Shown piece after piece: positions 1 to 13,400 of a stretch of 64,000 nucleotides of DNA (its first letter is position 1; each line of letters opens with the position of its first letter). The notes under the pieces are model-generated. The model was not told where the DNA came from. It saw nothing but the letters and a program-made list of their open reading frames with translations, and ran no database searches. A program made the translations under genes and the position numbers. The DNA comes from Fratercula arctica. Its lineage: Eukaryota > Chordata > Aves > Charadriiformes > Alcidae. The stretch spans positions 17,127,587 through 17,191,586 of the forward strand of contig CANTUZ010000002.1 in the NCBI GenBank assembly GCA_947846985.1, given 5' to 3'.

Positions 1-1497
1 CTCTGGGTGACAGATCATGAGTGCCCCAGGGAGTACGCCTGGCTTGTCTAGATGCAGTTGGCCAAGCCTGCAGCTGCTGAGCTCTTCAGACGTGTGTTCA
101 ACCTTGGAAGTGAGAGATCAAACTGTTAGCCTGCTACTCCTCATAGTTGTCCAGAGCTACATGGTCAAATGTGTCTTGCAGGTGTGATCACAAGAAGGAA
201 AGTACCTCAAGCCCTGTCAGAATATTCTTTGGAAATTAAGATATCGTCTTTTATCTGGTTCTTTTTTTGATGAGTTTTGCTACAGGGTTCATTGGCCAAA
301 GCAGCAAGAAGGTGCTGCTCACTGTCTGCATGGCCCTTCCCATAAAAGGTGGCCATTCCTACCTCAATTTTTGTGGTCCTCCACCTTCAGATAGCATCTA
401 CGGTCCTGCTAATAATAGCCTTCCTCTAGCTGACAGAGCCTCACAATGTGCTCTGAAATTTTAACTAACATCTCACATGCCTATTAATCTCTTGACAAAT
501 CAAATAAATTAATGGTGAAATGAGATCTTGTGCCATAAGTGGATGGGCCTTGTAAGGCTTAACTCAGCAAAAATACATTGAGATGTCACTCAGGCAGGCA
601 TTGCCAGGATAATAGAGACTTTCTAATAGGATTTCTCTCCCTCTTCAGAGTTTCCTCCAACACTAGAGTAAGCATTTTATTGGTCTTGCTGACTCACGCC
701 TTTAATTAGGAAAGAGCAATGTTTTCTGTTCTCTGAATAATATGCTTAAATAAAATGTTACAAGTACTCAAACGTATTAAAATATTAAACAAAATATTCC
801 ATAATTTAATGTCATATATATTTCTTGGCAGCAGTGAACTCCAAGAGCCTGAAGCTGTAATTGAACAATAAATTTAAACCATGATTTCAGCCCATGTATT
901 ATAGATGTGTTTGGGGTCTTTACCAAGCTCCTTGCTGATACCATGTCATCAGAATTCCTGTTCTGCAGACAAACTTTTTCGGTGCATTTTTATAGACAAG
1001 CCCTGGTATTGCAGCAGTAATGCCTGCAAAGTCATATTCAACTGTTATTTTGAGGTCTTAACACGTGGAAATTGGATAAAGCTATGACACCCTTTCCTTC
1101 AAAGCTGAAAAAATACCCACTAAATTTATTTTTCTGACCTGAGAGATTTTTGGGCAGGTTATTTTCCGGCTTTTTACAAATACCTTAATAGTTTATTCAC
1201 ATACAGACCTGGCCCTTTGCACACCTTGATAGAATTTGATATTTAGAATATTTACCTTTTCAATCCTTCGGAGACCTTCATCCACTGTTTACAGAATCAG
1301 ATTTAATCATTACAGATGCTCTGTAAAGATTATTGAAAATGCTATTCAGCAGCTATTCAGCAAGGTAAGAGAAGTCTCCTTTTTCCTCTAACCGACTGTA
1401 TGTGAAGTCTCAAATTCTGGCTCTGTGCTGGATCTATAGCCAAGTTAATCCAAACTGCCTCCATTCAGTTTATGCAAAGTATCTCTAGCTCTGGGAA
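1..1497. other. intergenic or intronic DNA, nothing recognised
   Basis: AT-rich sequence with only short chance open frames in all six frames. I see no coding-like exon flanked by splice signals, no recognisable repeat family and no RNA gene. Very old, unrecognisable repeat remnants cannot be excluded by eye. Confidence 0.6.
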
Positions 1498-1571
1498 ATG
1501 CGTTTGTTATTTTGCAAACACGTATGCTTATATCTGGATTCAATTGCTTGCCTCTGTGGTGGCAGACCAAT

Positions 1572-1850
1572 ATGGCAATGGAACAAATTCAGAGTCTACT
1601 TCTGCTTGCGTTTTGGCTTGTGCTTCTCCTTGACGCTTTGCAAGGCCACAAGAGAAAGTGCTCTGCGAAAAGTCATCTGTGCCCGTGCCCTCCATGGTAC
1701 ATGAAAACTGACAAAAAAATGTGCCAAGAAATGAAGACTGCCATGTCCACATCAGGGGAAAAAAATAGCTACTGCTATTTCTTACTGAGGGATTTGGGAG
1801 TGCTCTGCTCCAAAACCTGTCCCTTGAGGCTGACCATCTGTTGTTACTGA
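1572..1850 (+). CDS. unassigned cysteine-rich open frame with a signal-peptide-like start (tentative)
   Basis: The product is unknown. From the ATG at 1572 (or 1578) the frame encodes about 92 residues. It starts with a short polar end, then a long Leu-rich hydrophobic core (SLLLLAFWLVLLLDAL), which is what a secretory signal peptide looks like. The remaining 67 or so residues hold nine cysteines, including CPC and a terminal CC pair, and the frame stops at 1850. An upstream in-frame ATG at 1512 would spoil the signal peptide. The opposite strand is also open for 163 codons, and the two other forward frames carry short Cys-containing runs (for example CSKPPVPEHDCRETC after 1850). The region could therefore be a frameshifted relic of a disulfide-rich exon, such as a thrombospondin type-1-like repeat. 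No splice sites or promoter decide this. A chance ORF is quite possible. Confidence 0.2.
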   Translation: MAMEQIQSLLLLAFWLVLLLDALQGHKRKCSAKSHLCPCPPWYMKTDKKMCQEMKTAMSTSGEKNSYCYFLLRDLGVLCSKTCPLRLTICCY

Positions 1851-2031
1851 ACCTGCTCCAAACCCCCTGTTCCTGAGCATGACTGTCGAGAAACTTGTGG
1901 TAAGACAGTCCTTGCAGTTTGGACACCCTCATTCTCCTGTGATTCCACGCTGCCTGGTGCCCGACTGGCGAGTGGTGACAGACTGTCCTATTTGGGTAGT
2001 CAGTCACCAGTAGCTGGGTAACTGCCAGCAC

Positions 2032-2379
2032 AGGGAGCTCCAGCGGCCATAGCGGTCCTGTGCTTGAGGCTGTGATTCACAAGAGGTTTTTATGAGGGTG
2101 CTTCTGATGGGGCCCCCCTTCATCCTGGAGCAGAGTGTAAACCATTACCTCTTCTTGCTTTGCCTATACAATGCGAATTTTGCCCAGGAGAGGGACTGAT
2201 ATTTGATGTCTATATCTGCTTTATGTTCAACAATTTAAGGGTGTTTTGGAGACTTCTTCCCACTCCAATCAATGAGAATGAGATAACTCTTGTGTTAGGC
2301 TGGTGTGACTGAGCAAATTCCTTAGTTTGAAGCTAGCACTGGGTCTGTATGAAGACCTTTTGTTCCCAAGTGCATGAGC
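2032..2379. other. nothing recognised
   Basis: Single-copy-looking sequence between the cysteine-rich open frame and the decayed CR1-like block. No open frame of note and no repeat recognised. Confidence 0.5.
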
Positions 2380-3500
2380 TCATTTTTTGGTACTATAGGA
2401 TTTCATCCCTTTCCTTTACTCCAGCCCCGAGGGCCATTTACTTCTTTTTGTATGGTATTCTGCTGTTCCTCTGTATTCATGATGTTCCTTAACATTAGGT
2501 CACCAGCTAATTTATCAGCACAGTTCTAATGGTTTTGACAAGGTCATTATCAAAATATTAAGACTTTGGAGTCTCGCCTAGTAACCTCCCTCCAGCCACA
2601 TACTTCTTGCAGGATTACTCATTGCCTCCTTTTCCTTCCACACTCCTATCTCTAAGCCAGCTTCTTACTCACCTTTCACTTTCCCAACTGACCCCAGCTT
2701 TTCCAGTTTAAAGAAAGGATTTCCATATGACCTATAGCAAAATATCCTACTAAAGTCCAGAGAGTTTGACTGGAACATTTTCTTTATTAGATAAATTTAA
2801 TGTGTTATCAAAGGCAATCTGGCAGAAGCTACCTTAAAATCACTCCTGTTGTGTTTTATCACATTTTCCCTTCACATTCATGTCTTTAATTATGATTTTT
2901 TTCAGAATCTGTTTTAAACCCTGAATACCGCTGAGACAGACTAATGAGTCTAGACTTGATCTGAGCACTTTGTTTTCTTTCTGAAGCACCCGTCTTGCCA
3001 TTTTTTGTGCCAGTTTTTTTCAGAACGCAGGGATGAGATCATCCAGTTTCTCTGAACCAAGTACATTGAACTCCTTGAGTTTTGTTTCCACCATGATTTC
3101 CAGCTCTTGTTCCCATCATCTGTCTTTTCCGCTCATAACTGAGCGCATCACTCTTGTGGGAAACTGAGGCAAAGTCTGGATCCATAGTTTTTTGCTGCTG
3201 AAGATCTTTTGCTCTTTTGCCTCAAGTTTCATGAGATCAATCTCAGTTTTCCTTTGTCAGTACTAAGATTAGTTCTGTTCCTCTCTTTTTGCATATCGGT
3301 CCTCTTTCCAATCTTTGTACAGATTTATTTTCTTTCTTACGGCTCTCCCTCCAGTCTAGCCTGGAGTGGAAATCCGTTTTCTCGCATTTTACCCTGTTTG
3401 GGATACAGATTTCTGATTCAATTGTTGACATGCTTGTCCTGAAAGTATTTCCTTCACATCCACGTTCAGGACTCAGCCTTAAAGCCCAGTCCACTGGACT
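2380..3500 (-). mobile_element. probable very old CR1/L3-type LINE remnant
   Basis: Read on the minus strand, several patches resemble reverse-transcriptase regions of ancient CR1/L3 elements. One is the stretch around 2535-2600, where CR1 copies carry the 'aaggtcattaataaaaatatt...ctccagccaca' type sequence downstream of the GVPQGS motif. Another is around 2745-2830, in the region of the AFDxV motif. All frames are heavily interrupted, as expected for a copy far too old to read. I recognise this by pattern memory rather than alignment, so the boundaries are approximate and the assignment is moderate at best. Confidence 0.4.
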
Positions 3501-6500
3501 GATGGAGGATGTGGGATGCAGCTGAAGCAGACAGTGGTGTGTGTTTCAGCTCTGCTGAGTACCCAGATTTCTCTGTTGGGGTTGCAAACTGCAGGCTGGA
3601 GGATTGTGGGCAATAGCTGGAGTACAAGGCAATTGGTGCAGGTGCCTGCTGGAGGAATCAGCCCTCACTGTGATCCTGCCATGCTCCCACGTACATACGT
3701 ACTATCCCAGTCAGTCCTTTGCTTTGAAATGAAGGAAGAAGCCCTGGAAGAGTATTCTCTCTGCCATTGGTGCTCTGTGCTTGGACGTGACAGAAAGTGA
3801 GAACCAGGCAGAGAACACAAGGTCCACCTAGCTGTGGGGTGGGCACGGGACACAAAATAGTTATGAACCAGGCTTTTAAAATATCTGCAAGGATTTTTGC
3901 AGATGATCATCTCAAGCTTCCCAACAGGGAAAACAGCAGGAGTTCATGCTGAACCAGCACTCCGCAGGCTGCAGGCCAAAGCTCAGCAATGGCCAAGGTG
4001 CATCCAGTGTAGCTCAGGAGGAGGAGGAAAATAATGGACTGGTGCCATTCTTGATGTATGTAAAAGTAACCCTGAGACTGTCTTACTGCTGCTTTGAATG
4101 TTGCAAGGCCTGTGGCAGGGGTAGGACATTGGAGGGATTATAAATACATTCTCAAGACCTTTTTTCCTTAATTGACATCCCTGTTTTGGGACTGGGAGAA
4201 GAGATAGACAGTAAAGAAACAGCTTTTACTACTCAATGACTCCCCTACTGCAGGGAGTCCTGGGGAGACTGAAGAAAGGTTTCCCCCAGTAAAGCAGCAC
4301 AAAGTATCCCATCAGTGTGATGAATCTGATCCTTTCCAGGATTTTTTGTTCCAGCATTTGAGTCATTTATGCCACAGCTGAGGGCTGGGATGACTTTAAT
4401 TCTGGGGTGTTGGTCTGTCTGGGTGACTAGCAGTGTACGGTAAATTAATGGAGGTGGAACCAGGCTGTGCTGCGGCGGTGGCAGGCACCTGGCCCTGTGC
4501 TGGGCTCAGATGCTCTGCTGTGATCACCTGCCGTTCCCTCAATACAGCCCTTGTTTGGACAGGAAAAACACTTTCCCATTGAAGGAGTGACACTTGAGCA
4601 CTTGGGAGCTTCTGCAGAATCGCTGGTTGTGTCACTTGATGTAAGCACAGGTTTACAAGATCTTACGTGTGTTGTTGGGTCATCCTTGTGCCACAGAGAG
4701 GGTTGCTGTAGGTGCGGGTCCATGTGCCCTGGTCCTGTGCTGTTGGTCCCAGCTGGTGTGCCCTGGTCCTGCACACCCACAGAAGAGCTACACCTGTGTG
4801 AGCACGGGGAAAACGCATCTGCAGGGAGCAAGGCAGGCAATGGCCAGCACCTGAGTAGGAGGCTTAGATACTCTCAGGCAAGTGAGTCTTGAGAAAGTAA
4901 AACTACTAGGTCCATGTGGCTCTGCAGTGGTCTTTCTGTCAGTGGTCACCGCAGTGGCCAAAAACCCGGGGGCAACAGCTGTTCTGTAGGCAACACACTT
5001 GTGTTTCAACATCAGGCACTTTGGAAACATTCATGTGCTCAATAAAACTAAAAGTATTTCTAATCTGTATCCCTCTGTACAGTACAGAGACTTCATTAAA
5101 GTCATGAAAGCTGAAGTCCCAACCGATACGAACTGGCACTGAAGTCAGTGGGGCCATGCAGACCCCAGGTGAGGGTCTGACTCTAATGCCTTTAACACAT
5201 GTGATAGCATCTATATCTGGGAGGCGTGCAGCACCGAGCACTTCTTTCTTTGTATCTATTTTTTTCAAGACAAGGCATCTTTCTACAAAGCCAGTATTGC
5301 CAAAAGGAATAAAAAAGTACAACATGCCATTCTTCATGAGGAAAATCTTACACTGAGCCCTTAAAATGTTTCCCTATCTTCTGTGATCTTTGGATGCATA
5401 TTTACTGATAGGGTAATGCCCAGACCATTGCTGCTTTGATGGAAAGTGGATTTTTTTTTATTAAAGCATCTGTGTTTTTATTTCAGCAAATGAAACTTTA
5501 TGTGTGTCATTGTTGTATTTTGATCACAGGATCATTTTTGTAACACAGTGGAAAGTCTGAGATTTTTTTAATGTGAAAAAAAATCTCAAAGAAGAATGAA
5601 TGATAAAATGATTTTTCAAAGTACTTCATATAAGAGAGAAAACATAAACCCCAGAGCAACGTCTTATATAAAGTAGCAGCAGGAAATTCCATGACAGTTT
5701 CGCTACGAGGGAGAAGTGAAAAAAATCCAGTTGCATAAAACTGTTTTGCTGTTTATTAGGTTATTATTTCTTTGTCTAGCACAATACCAGGCCCCGTTTG
5801 ATAACTAACACAGAGCTGTGAAGATGACAGAGTTTAAATTCTCTGAAATAAAAAACAAATAAAATTCTTTAGTTATTCAGAGCCATTGGACTAGAACATC
5901 ATAATACAGAATATTACATTCTATCACAATTTATCTACCTTTTAAGCAAATTTATTGTTCTGTTTATAAAAAATCCCAAGTCCTCTACTTGTCATATTTG
6001 ATCATACACTGTATTCTTTAATGCCAAGTGCATCGCTGTGAGTGCCTGTAATTTGCCATCATCCCTGAAGATGTTCTTGAAAATGAGATGTTTCATCTCA
6101 GTGGTCATACCCTGCTGACATTTTTAAAATAAATAAATTATCAGTTCTGTAGTACTGTTGTCAAGGTTTAAGAGGAATTTACATAGGATGCTGTGCTTCT
6201 CTGGGAATTGTCAAATCTTAATCTTCCAGTAAGCTACAAAACTATTATTAACACATTTCTAGGTAATGTTGTTTAGTGTTAATACTCAGTGGAATATACT
6301 TTTCATTAAAATATGAAAGCAGTCCAAATATGTTTTACCCTCAGGCGTAATATTAGCTATGTTCCTTGGAATGACTGCAATATAGAAATTAATCTAGTAA
6401 TCTAGTTTTACTTCAAATTACTTTTGTGTCACTCTACAAAATCTGGATTCTTTTCTGGGTGGCAAGATGGGTTGAGACAGGAGAAAAAAAAACCTGGCAA

Positions 6501-7690
6501 GTGAAGCCAATAAAAATGTGTATTAAAGCCAGAAGTTTCAAAGCAATGAGGTCTTCCCAGTGATGTGCAAAGCAGGTCCTCTGCTCTCCGTGGCACATTT
6601 CCCCTGATCTAGACTGGCTCTCTCACACATCCTGTTTGGTGAATGTTTATCTCAGCCTCATCACATGAATGAGTGATGAGAGTATCAACATGAAGCTCAA
6701 GTTGGCCCTGGGACATGGCAGGGTGATTCCCACTGGGAGGAGAGCAGGCACTGCATTTGGCAGAGTCCACGTCTGGGTCCCTGCAGCTCCCTCTGCCAGA
6801 TGGCTAAGCAGAAAGACTGAACAGGTTGTTGGAGCCATCCAGGTATCCTTTAGAAAATGGAAATCCCTCCTTCATGTGTCCACAAGAAGAAACAGAAACA
6901 GTCTCATATCAAAAAATACAGTAAATATGAAACAATTATAGGGTGTGTTTGCAGCAAAAAGAGCCCTGGAAAGAATAATAATAATAATAAAATATAGAGA
7001 AAAGAAGATAAAAGGATTTTTTTTCAGTGTGTTGGCAACAGGCTACCTTCAAGGGATTCAGTGAGCTCATTGGGAAGTGAACAGGATAGCTTATTACCAC
7101 GTGGATATGAATTATGAATTATGGAAGGGATAAATTACAGTATAATGCCACCTTAAGTTAGGAAAAGTTTATTCCTAGCTGACAGTTTTATCACTACAAA
7201 ACTGGTGTGTGTGAATTTAGCCTAATCAAAAATCAAAAATGGGAGTAAATGGTTAATTTTCACCTGGGCAAAAATTTAACTTGGGTTAAATCAAAACAAT
7301 GTTTTAGAAAAAGGGACGATTAAAATAGGCATTAATTATGTGATTAGAGAGATGGCAAAAAGTAAAAGGTAGGCAGGGTGCAAGTGAGATTGCAAGGAGC
7401 TTGAAATATTTCAAGACAGTTCATGGTCAGTCCTACAGACGAGGAGAGTTGTTCCCAATAAACCCAAGTCTGAGCAGTGTTAACAATAGATTCATTGCTA
7501 GGCTCTAAACGCACCCTAACCAGTCAGACGATAAAATTTGGAGTGAGGAAGAAACTGGTTAAATCTCAGTAGGAAGAGTAAATTTACATGGAAATGTGGT
7601 TTTGAATGTCCTGATATGATTTGTGAGTTCAGCTTCAAACACCCAAATAGTTTCGCTTTGTTTCTTTCTTTTTTTTTTGGCAAGAAGGTA
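3501..7690. other. intergenic or intronic DNA, nothing recognised
   Basis: No coding exon or RNA gene recognised. A somewhat GC-richer patch (about 4,440-4,850) is open on both strands for 110-130 codons, which is normal for that composition. A short (ATA)n run lies at about 6,976-6,990. Confidence 0.55.
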
Positions 7691-7705
7691 GAGAGAAGGA
7701 AGGAG

Positions 7706-7765
7706 GGAAGGAAGGAAGGAAGGAAGGAAGGAAGGAAGGAAGGAAGGAAGGAAGGAAGGAAGGAA
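7706..7765 (+). repeat. (GGAA)15 microsatellite
   Basis: Fifteen uninterrupted GGAA units, preceded by an imperfect purine stretch from about 7,687. GGAA is the core ETS-factor binding motif, and long GGAA tracts can act as enhancers in some contexts. Here it may be nothing more than a polymorphic microsatellite. It produces repetitive Pro/Ser/Phe/Leu and Lys/Glu/Gly reading frames on both strands, which are not genes. Confidence 0.97.
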
Positions 7766-9679
7766 GGGAGCCATAAGAGGAGGTGTTGTTTCATCCTCCT
7801 TTGTCTTCTACCTCACCTTGGCCTTTGTCTGGGATATGAGAGACCCAGCTCTAAATCCTTTCTCCTTCTGAAAGAACCAGACCTTGCAGAAATGCCCAAA
7901 GAGATGGCCATGAATTACTCAAGGGTACTCTCAGCTTCTTGCATTGAAAGTTCAGTGAGACGGAGGCCTCAGGAAGGTGTCTCACCAGAGGGCTAGGGGG
8001 TCCTCCTCACAGTGTCTCTGTGACGATGTAAAACTTTTGCACAAAGCAGAGCTGTTTCAGCAGCAGAGGAGCCCTGGAGAAGGTTACAGGCCACAAGGTA
8101 GGAGACTTCCTTCATGTTCCTCCTGTAGATCAGGCTGTGAGCTGAACTGATGCAGATCTTCCTTCTCTCCTGTGACCCCTCCGCTCCCAAGTGATGGCTA
8201 GGGTGGGATGCTCTTGTCCCTCCCTAGTTAGTACTTTCAGTCTGCATAGAACACACAAACAACCTTGTCTCATGGTGGGAGGACACACCAGTGTCCATCA
8301 CCTTCCCGTGAAAGCTTATTTATGCATGCTGGGAAATAGTGCAAACTACATTGCTCCTCTTTTGTGAACTGCACATGGAGCAGTTTATGGGACTAAGTAA
8401 TAGCTACAGCCTTTGGGCAGCTCCAGAAAGAGAACCAGGATGACCAGGGTGATCACTCTGAGGAAAGTGCAACCAGAAGTGACTGGACGTGGCCTGGAGG
8501 AAGTACCTGAGGCTCGAGGTCAGGGTAACTCTGGGTCCTCTGTACCATTTTCTCTGCCCAGAGCCAGCCCGGGCACGGCGGTGCTGTTGGGCATCCTTCT
8601 AGGCAGTGGGAGCTCAGATCCCAGATGGGGGTCAGGACTGCCCAGCAATTGCCTTGGCACTGCCTGACTGTGACATTCCTGGAGGTTTGATAAAAAATAG
8701 CTTTGTGTTTTGTGGATAAAAGTGAGGGAGAGGGTCCATTTCTGCAGGGAAGAAAAAATTAGGAGTTTTGTGTCCGAGGGTTAATTTATATTCTAACCTC
8801 TCAAAGGTGCAATTTCTGACGTGGACTGGTTTTCATCATAGTCTTTGGGAAGAAGATCACTATCCTCAGAGGGTGATCAATACCTTTCTGAAACTAACCT
8901 AAAAACCAAATTAAATATTTGACAAAAAAATATGCCAGACTTCCTTTTTCCTTATTTCTCCTCCACTGCTCCGAGTGAACACTTTCAGCTTTTCTTTTTA
9001 AATCTCACAGCCTACAGTATGCAGTAATAGCTCATTCATTATTCAAGTAACTGTTTCTGTAACTGGGTTAATAATAGTCCTCATAGCTAAGTACAGTAGT
9101 CTAGATGATGGTAGAGTTAAAGTTCCCACAGAGCTTTTGTTTTCCTCAGTTTGCAATAATATTCCCAATAAAGACATTCATGAAAATGACTGTGCTACAG
9201 CAGCTTGTGCATAACACCAGTGAATTATTATAACAGGATTTGTTAAAACTGTGGACATTTGTAGTAAGATACTTATCTGTAAATGATCTTTTTAAAAAAA
9301 TTGTTGAAAGCTTTCATTTCAAGCTATGCTGCTTTCTCCGCTGCAGTCAATTCCAAGAGCTGACCAGGTTACTGTAACATCTGAGGGTAGTTTGTGATTC
9401 AAAAGCTTGGAGAATTTTGCCTCACATGAAGCAGAAGCTGAGGCACAACTCCAAGTAGAAGCGCTCAATATGGAGCCCACATTTAGAAGAGGACCTAAGG
9501 ATAATTTTTGAATCAAATACTTCAGTGCATAGAAAACTGAGAAAATCATTAAAGTAATAAAGCACAAGAATCTTTATGATTTGATAAGGATATATCGGTG
9601 TGACATACATGGAGGTAAATTATGCTTCTCCTAAACTCCTGGAATTCTCTGAGTTGAAAAAATAGTACACTAAGGCAAG
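7766..9679. other. intergenic or intronic DNA, nothing recognised
   Basis: Contains a mildly GC-rich patch at 8,400-8,670 with an 84-codon open frame of no recognisable family, then AT-rich sequence. No repeat or exon could be supported. Confidence 0.5.
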
Positions 9680-10450
9680 ATGATGGATATAATTTATTTA
9701 GAGTGTTGAAAAGCTTTCAATAGGATTCTACCCATGAGACTGTGAAAGAAGTCCGGTAACAAGAAGGTGAGGTAAAATCTTGTCCTGGATTAACAACTGC
9801 TGAAGAGACAAGCTGGCAGTGGGAATAAATGTCTGAAGCCTGAGGTTGAAAAATATAGAGAGTGAAGTGCCCTAAGGATGTCTATAAGGACTGTTTTTTA
9901 TCCATCCATGTGCGGGTGACTATGTTGTACATATATTACACTGATTTCCTTCAGCTCCTCTGAGGATCTTTTTACAACACATAGGAGACAAATATGGACT
10001 TTCAGATAAGAAATGTACCCATTAGGTTTTTTAGAGATTTTTAGAATTATTTCCTATGTCTTAAGACCGTGATCATAATTTCAGTGGATTTGCTAAGTAC
10101 TGCATTTCCTAATAAGACTAAGAATTAGATGAACAATGAAATGTCAAAATATGTCGCTGATAAAAGCTTGATCAGAAAGGAAAAGCTGCAAAGGATTGTT
10201 TGAAACACCAGACAACTCTAATACCACCAGTGGTTGTCCTAACATGATAGCAGATGAACTTGAACTAAAAGGTAATGCATTTGAAAGAAATAATTTAAAC
10301 TACTCTGACACACTGATGGCTTCTGAATTAACTGTAATCTCTGGGGAAAAGCACTGAGCATTATTGCGAACAGCTCAGTGAAGATACTAAGCAGCAGAAG
10401 CAAAAAAATGTGTCTGAGATGCTGAAGTGGGGGGATGCATTAAGAAGAGA
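9680..10450 (+). mobile_element. decayed CR1/L3-like LINE fragment, plus strand
   Basis: The segment at about 10,270-10,420 reads, with interruptions, as the region just after the FADD catalytic motif of ancient CR1/L3 reverse transcriptases. A run NNLNYSDTLMASELTVISGEK corresponds to the family's 'NNLN-x-TYTMMGSELTV-x-EK' stretch. Further upstream, 9,700-9,850 has the look of the preceding RT region (variants of 'agctttcaatagg...cctggattaacaactg'). All frames are broken by stops. The endonuclease part and the 3' end are not recognisable. The boundaries are approximate. Confidence 0.55.
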
Positions 10451-13400
10451 GCAAGAACGTACCTACCCTGGTGCGCAGATGTGGCTGCACGTGTAGCCAC
10501 ATGTGCACACAGAGGGGTGGCTCTTCAGCCTCATTACTGCATGCGACTTTAGATGTAGCATGTAAAATGTGAACTTGATATAAGAATATTTAAACAATTT
10601 GAAAAATTCACCCTTTCCCAGGTGAGTAGATGGGCTGAGGATGACAAAGTTGGTCACTTGCATCTAGGACCCGGCCAGTCCCTCTGGCAATGCACCAAAA
10701 GTTGGGAGCCTGGAAAGATTCGGGTTGGCATAAGGGATGTCTAAGCACTCAGACTCCTCATTAGCATTGGCTCTGCTGCTCCTTTTCAGGATATATCCAA
10801 TTGCTTCTGCCAAAGTTTCCCCCTCTGTTGTTTTCCAACCAGGATCATGGCCTATCTTGCCTCCTATTTTTATTAATTATTGTCATACTTATGGTCTGGG
10901 TTCATAAACCCATAAGGAAAAGTGAAATGGTGTCAGCCAGGACTCATGAAGGAACTGTGCAACGAATGTCTGAGGGTCGAAGCTGGAGGAGAGCGATGCC
11001 AGTGAGCAATAAGGAGCAGAGGCAGCAGGAGATGGCAGAATCCCCATCCAGGCTGGACCAACCTCTCAGTCAGCCTCTCTTCAGCAAAGTTTTTCTCTGT
11101 CTCCAGGTCTCTGATGCACCAACACCCCTGACACACCATTTTACCGTTGGCTCCCTTTTAAGATAAATAGAGGAAGCTCATAACTCTGTGGTTTAGTTGC
11201 AGTTTCTCTGGCTTTGACGCAACAAGATAACCTCCTCAAAACGCAAATTGAAGCATGGTTATCTTTGCAACCAGAAGGGCTAAACACTTCATTAGCTTTT
11301 TAAATGAAAGCTTAGGTTCTGGAGAATGCAGACAAATCTGCAGGAAGGGCCTAATTCCTCCCACATTTTCATGAGCACAGAGGATCAACATCTTTGCCAA
11401 TCAGACGTTCTTGTTCTGCCTGTCCCAGAAAACAAGGAAAAGGGGATGCTCGCATTTACAAGGTGATACGTTTAAAGAAGATAAAGAGAACCATGAATAA
11501 GTAAGGTAGAGCAAACCTGTAGAATTCACTGATGAAAGTTTTTACTGGATTCTGCAGGATTAGAAAAGCACCATTTATCCAAATGATGTTTGCAGCTGCA
11601 CTAGTTACAGTGGCTGCAAATGATGAGGGCAAAAATGCTTTCTCTTGGAGGCAGCACAGGCCTGGCTTGGCGTGGTGGGGTGGGTTCAGTTCAAGCGGAG
11701 GGGTAGTAGGAGGTATATACTCTGCTGTGCAACCCTCCTCATTTATTCTGAAGCTCATCCCAATGCTGTTTGTTGTGGCCTTTCCCCGTGGAGGTAATAC
11801 TGTGTGAAAATCAAAGTTTTCCTTAAAAGAAGGAAGTTAATTGCTTGCTTTCATACCTGTAGAAACAAGCTTAAAAATCTGACTGCTTAAGTCTCAGAAA
11901 AGCAAAGAGGAAAAAACTAATGAATTCTGCACATTTTTGGTTCTGATAGGTCACAATATGTGAGTGGTTGGTGTTGGCAATACTCAGAATAACCTCTGGT
12001 GCTGACAGGCGTTGCGAGGAATGTTTCAATAGGCATGAGGAGGTATGAATAGCCACAGGGAGAGACTGAGAAAAGAGAGGAAAGAGCTAGGAAAAAGAAA
12101 GCAGCTCTAAATCTCCCCAAACCTTCTTCTGAAGAAGGCAGTGAAAAGACTCTGGAAGAAGCTCAAATAACGCAGCAGACAAGGGAGGCTGTATTTCAAA
12201 GGACTGATGAGAGTGAAGATTAGTAGCTTCAAGAAGGAGGACCAAGTCCTGCAGAAGAGCAAGTGAATGCTTCAGCACACTGGATTTTTTCATGTTTTGA
12301 ATGTGGTCACTTAAAGGGCATTGAGTTTCTGATTTAGTGTGACAGCTAAAATATCCAAATAGCAGGAAAAATGTAGTCATTGGTCAAGTTATCATGATAA
12401 AGAACATTCTTGTGTAAAGGTTATGAGATCTTCTCTTCCAGAATCACCACATAGGAACAAGCAATACATGTTTTTTGATTATTGGTGTAAGTGACAGGAG
12501 AATGCTGGAGACAGTGTGTTTGATTAGAGGTACCCATGTCCTCATGGATCATCAACAAGAATATCTGAGACCTTTGAAATCTGAAACATCATAACTCAGG
12601 AGCTGGATGTGTCCTTTCCTATTAAAGCAAATGAGGACCAAGGGGAAAATGCTCGCTTTCTCCTTTAAGTTCTTCAGCAAAAAGCTAATGAGGAATTGAC
12701 ATAAGACCCCATTTTAAAGCATAACTCAGATAAAACCCTGTAATTGAAGCTGAGTCAATGGGAAATGTCATGCTGGCTTTCATAATGCAAACCATGCACC
12801 TGTCTCTATAATGCCATACCCCATCAGAAGATACAGTGGTGGAGTCTGATAATGAGCCAACACCACACAGCCACATCGCTGCTGGATGTGCCACACAAGG
12901 TGTCAGCATCCTGCCAGACTTATTCCCTGAATAGGCATGGCTGATGTTTCCAGGAGCTGTAAGACATCTAGGAGAATCGCCAATGGGGAGTAAAACCAAC
13001 GCTGCCAGTAGCAGGATGGGATAGTGCCAAATTAGTACAGAAGTTCCTGTATGTGCCAAATAGCTTTCTAATTACATTGCGATCAGCAAGACAAAACTGT
13101 GTCTCTTTAAAAACATATGTCTGTTTTCACAGTGGATCTTCAATGCAGAAGGGGAATTTAGAGGTAAAATGGCAGATAAGAAAGGCTTGTCTGTTTTCAG
13201 ATGTGTCTGAGCTTCCAGGATCCCAGCCCATAGGACTGATCCTCTTTGCTCCAGGGACAGGAAATGAGAGGACAAAGAGGAGGTGGGATCTAGCAGATTA
13301 GAAAGTGGAGGGGCTAATCCAGTGTATGGGCACACATTGAAACACATGCGACTCTCGCAGGTACCTTCTCACTTAACATCAAACAAAAACATTTAGGGCT

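Noticed and set aside
7516..7794. Minus-strand frames with many Leu-Pro-Ser-Phe repeats
   Set aside because: Direct translation of the GGAA microsatellite.
12685..13059. 124-codon minus-strand frame with hydrophobic start and six cysteines, considered as a retroviral envelope or secreted protein
   Set aside because: No envelope landmark (cleavage site, fusion peptide, CX6CC) is present and the rest matches no family.
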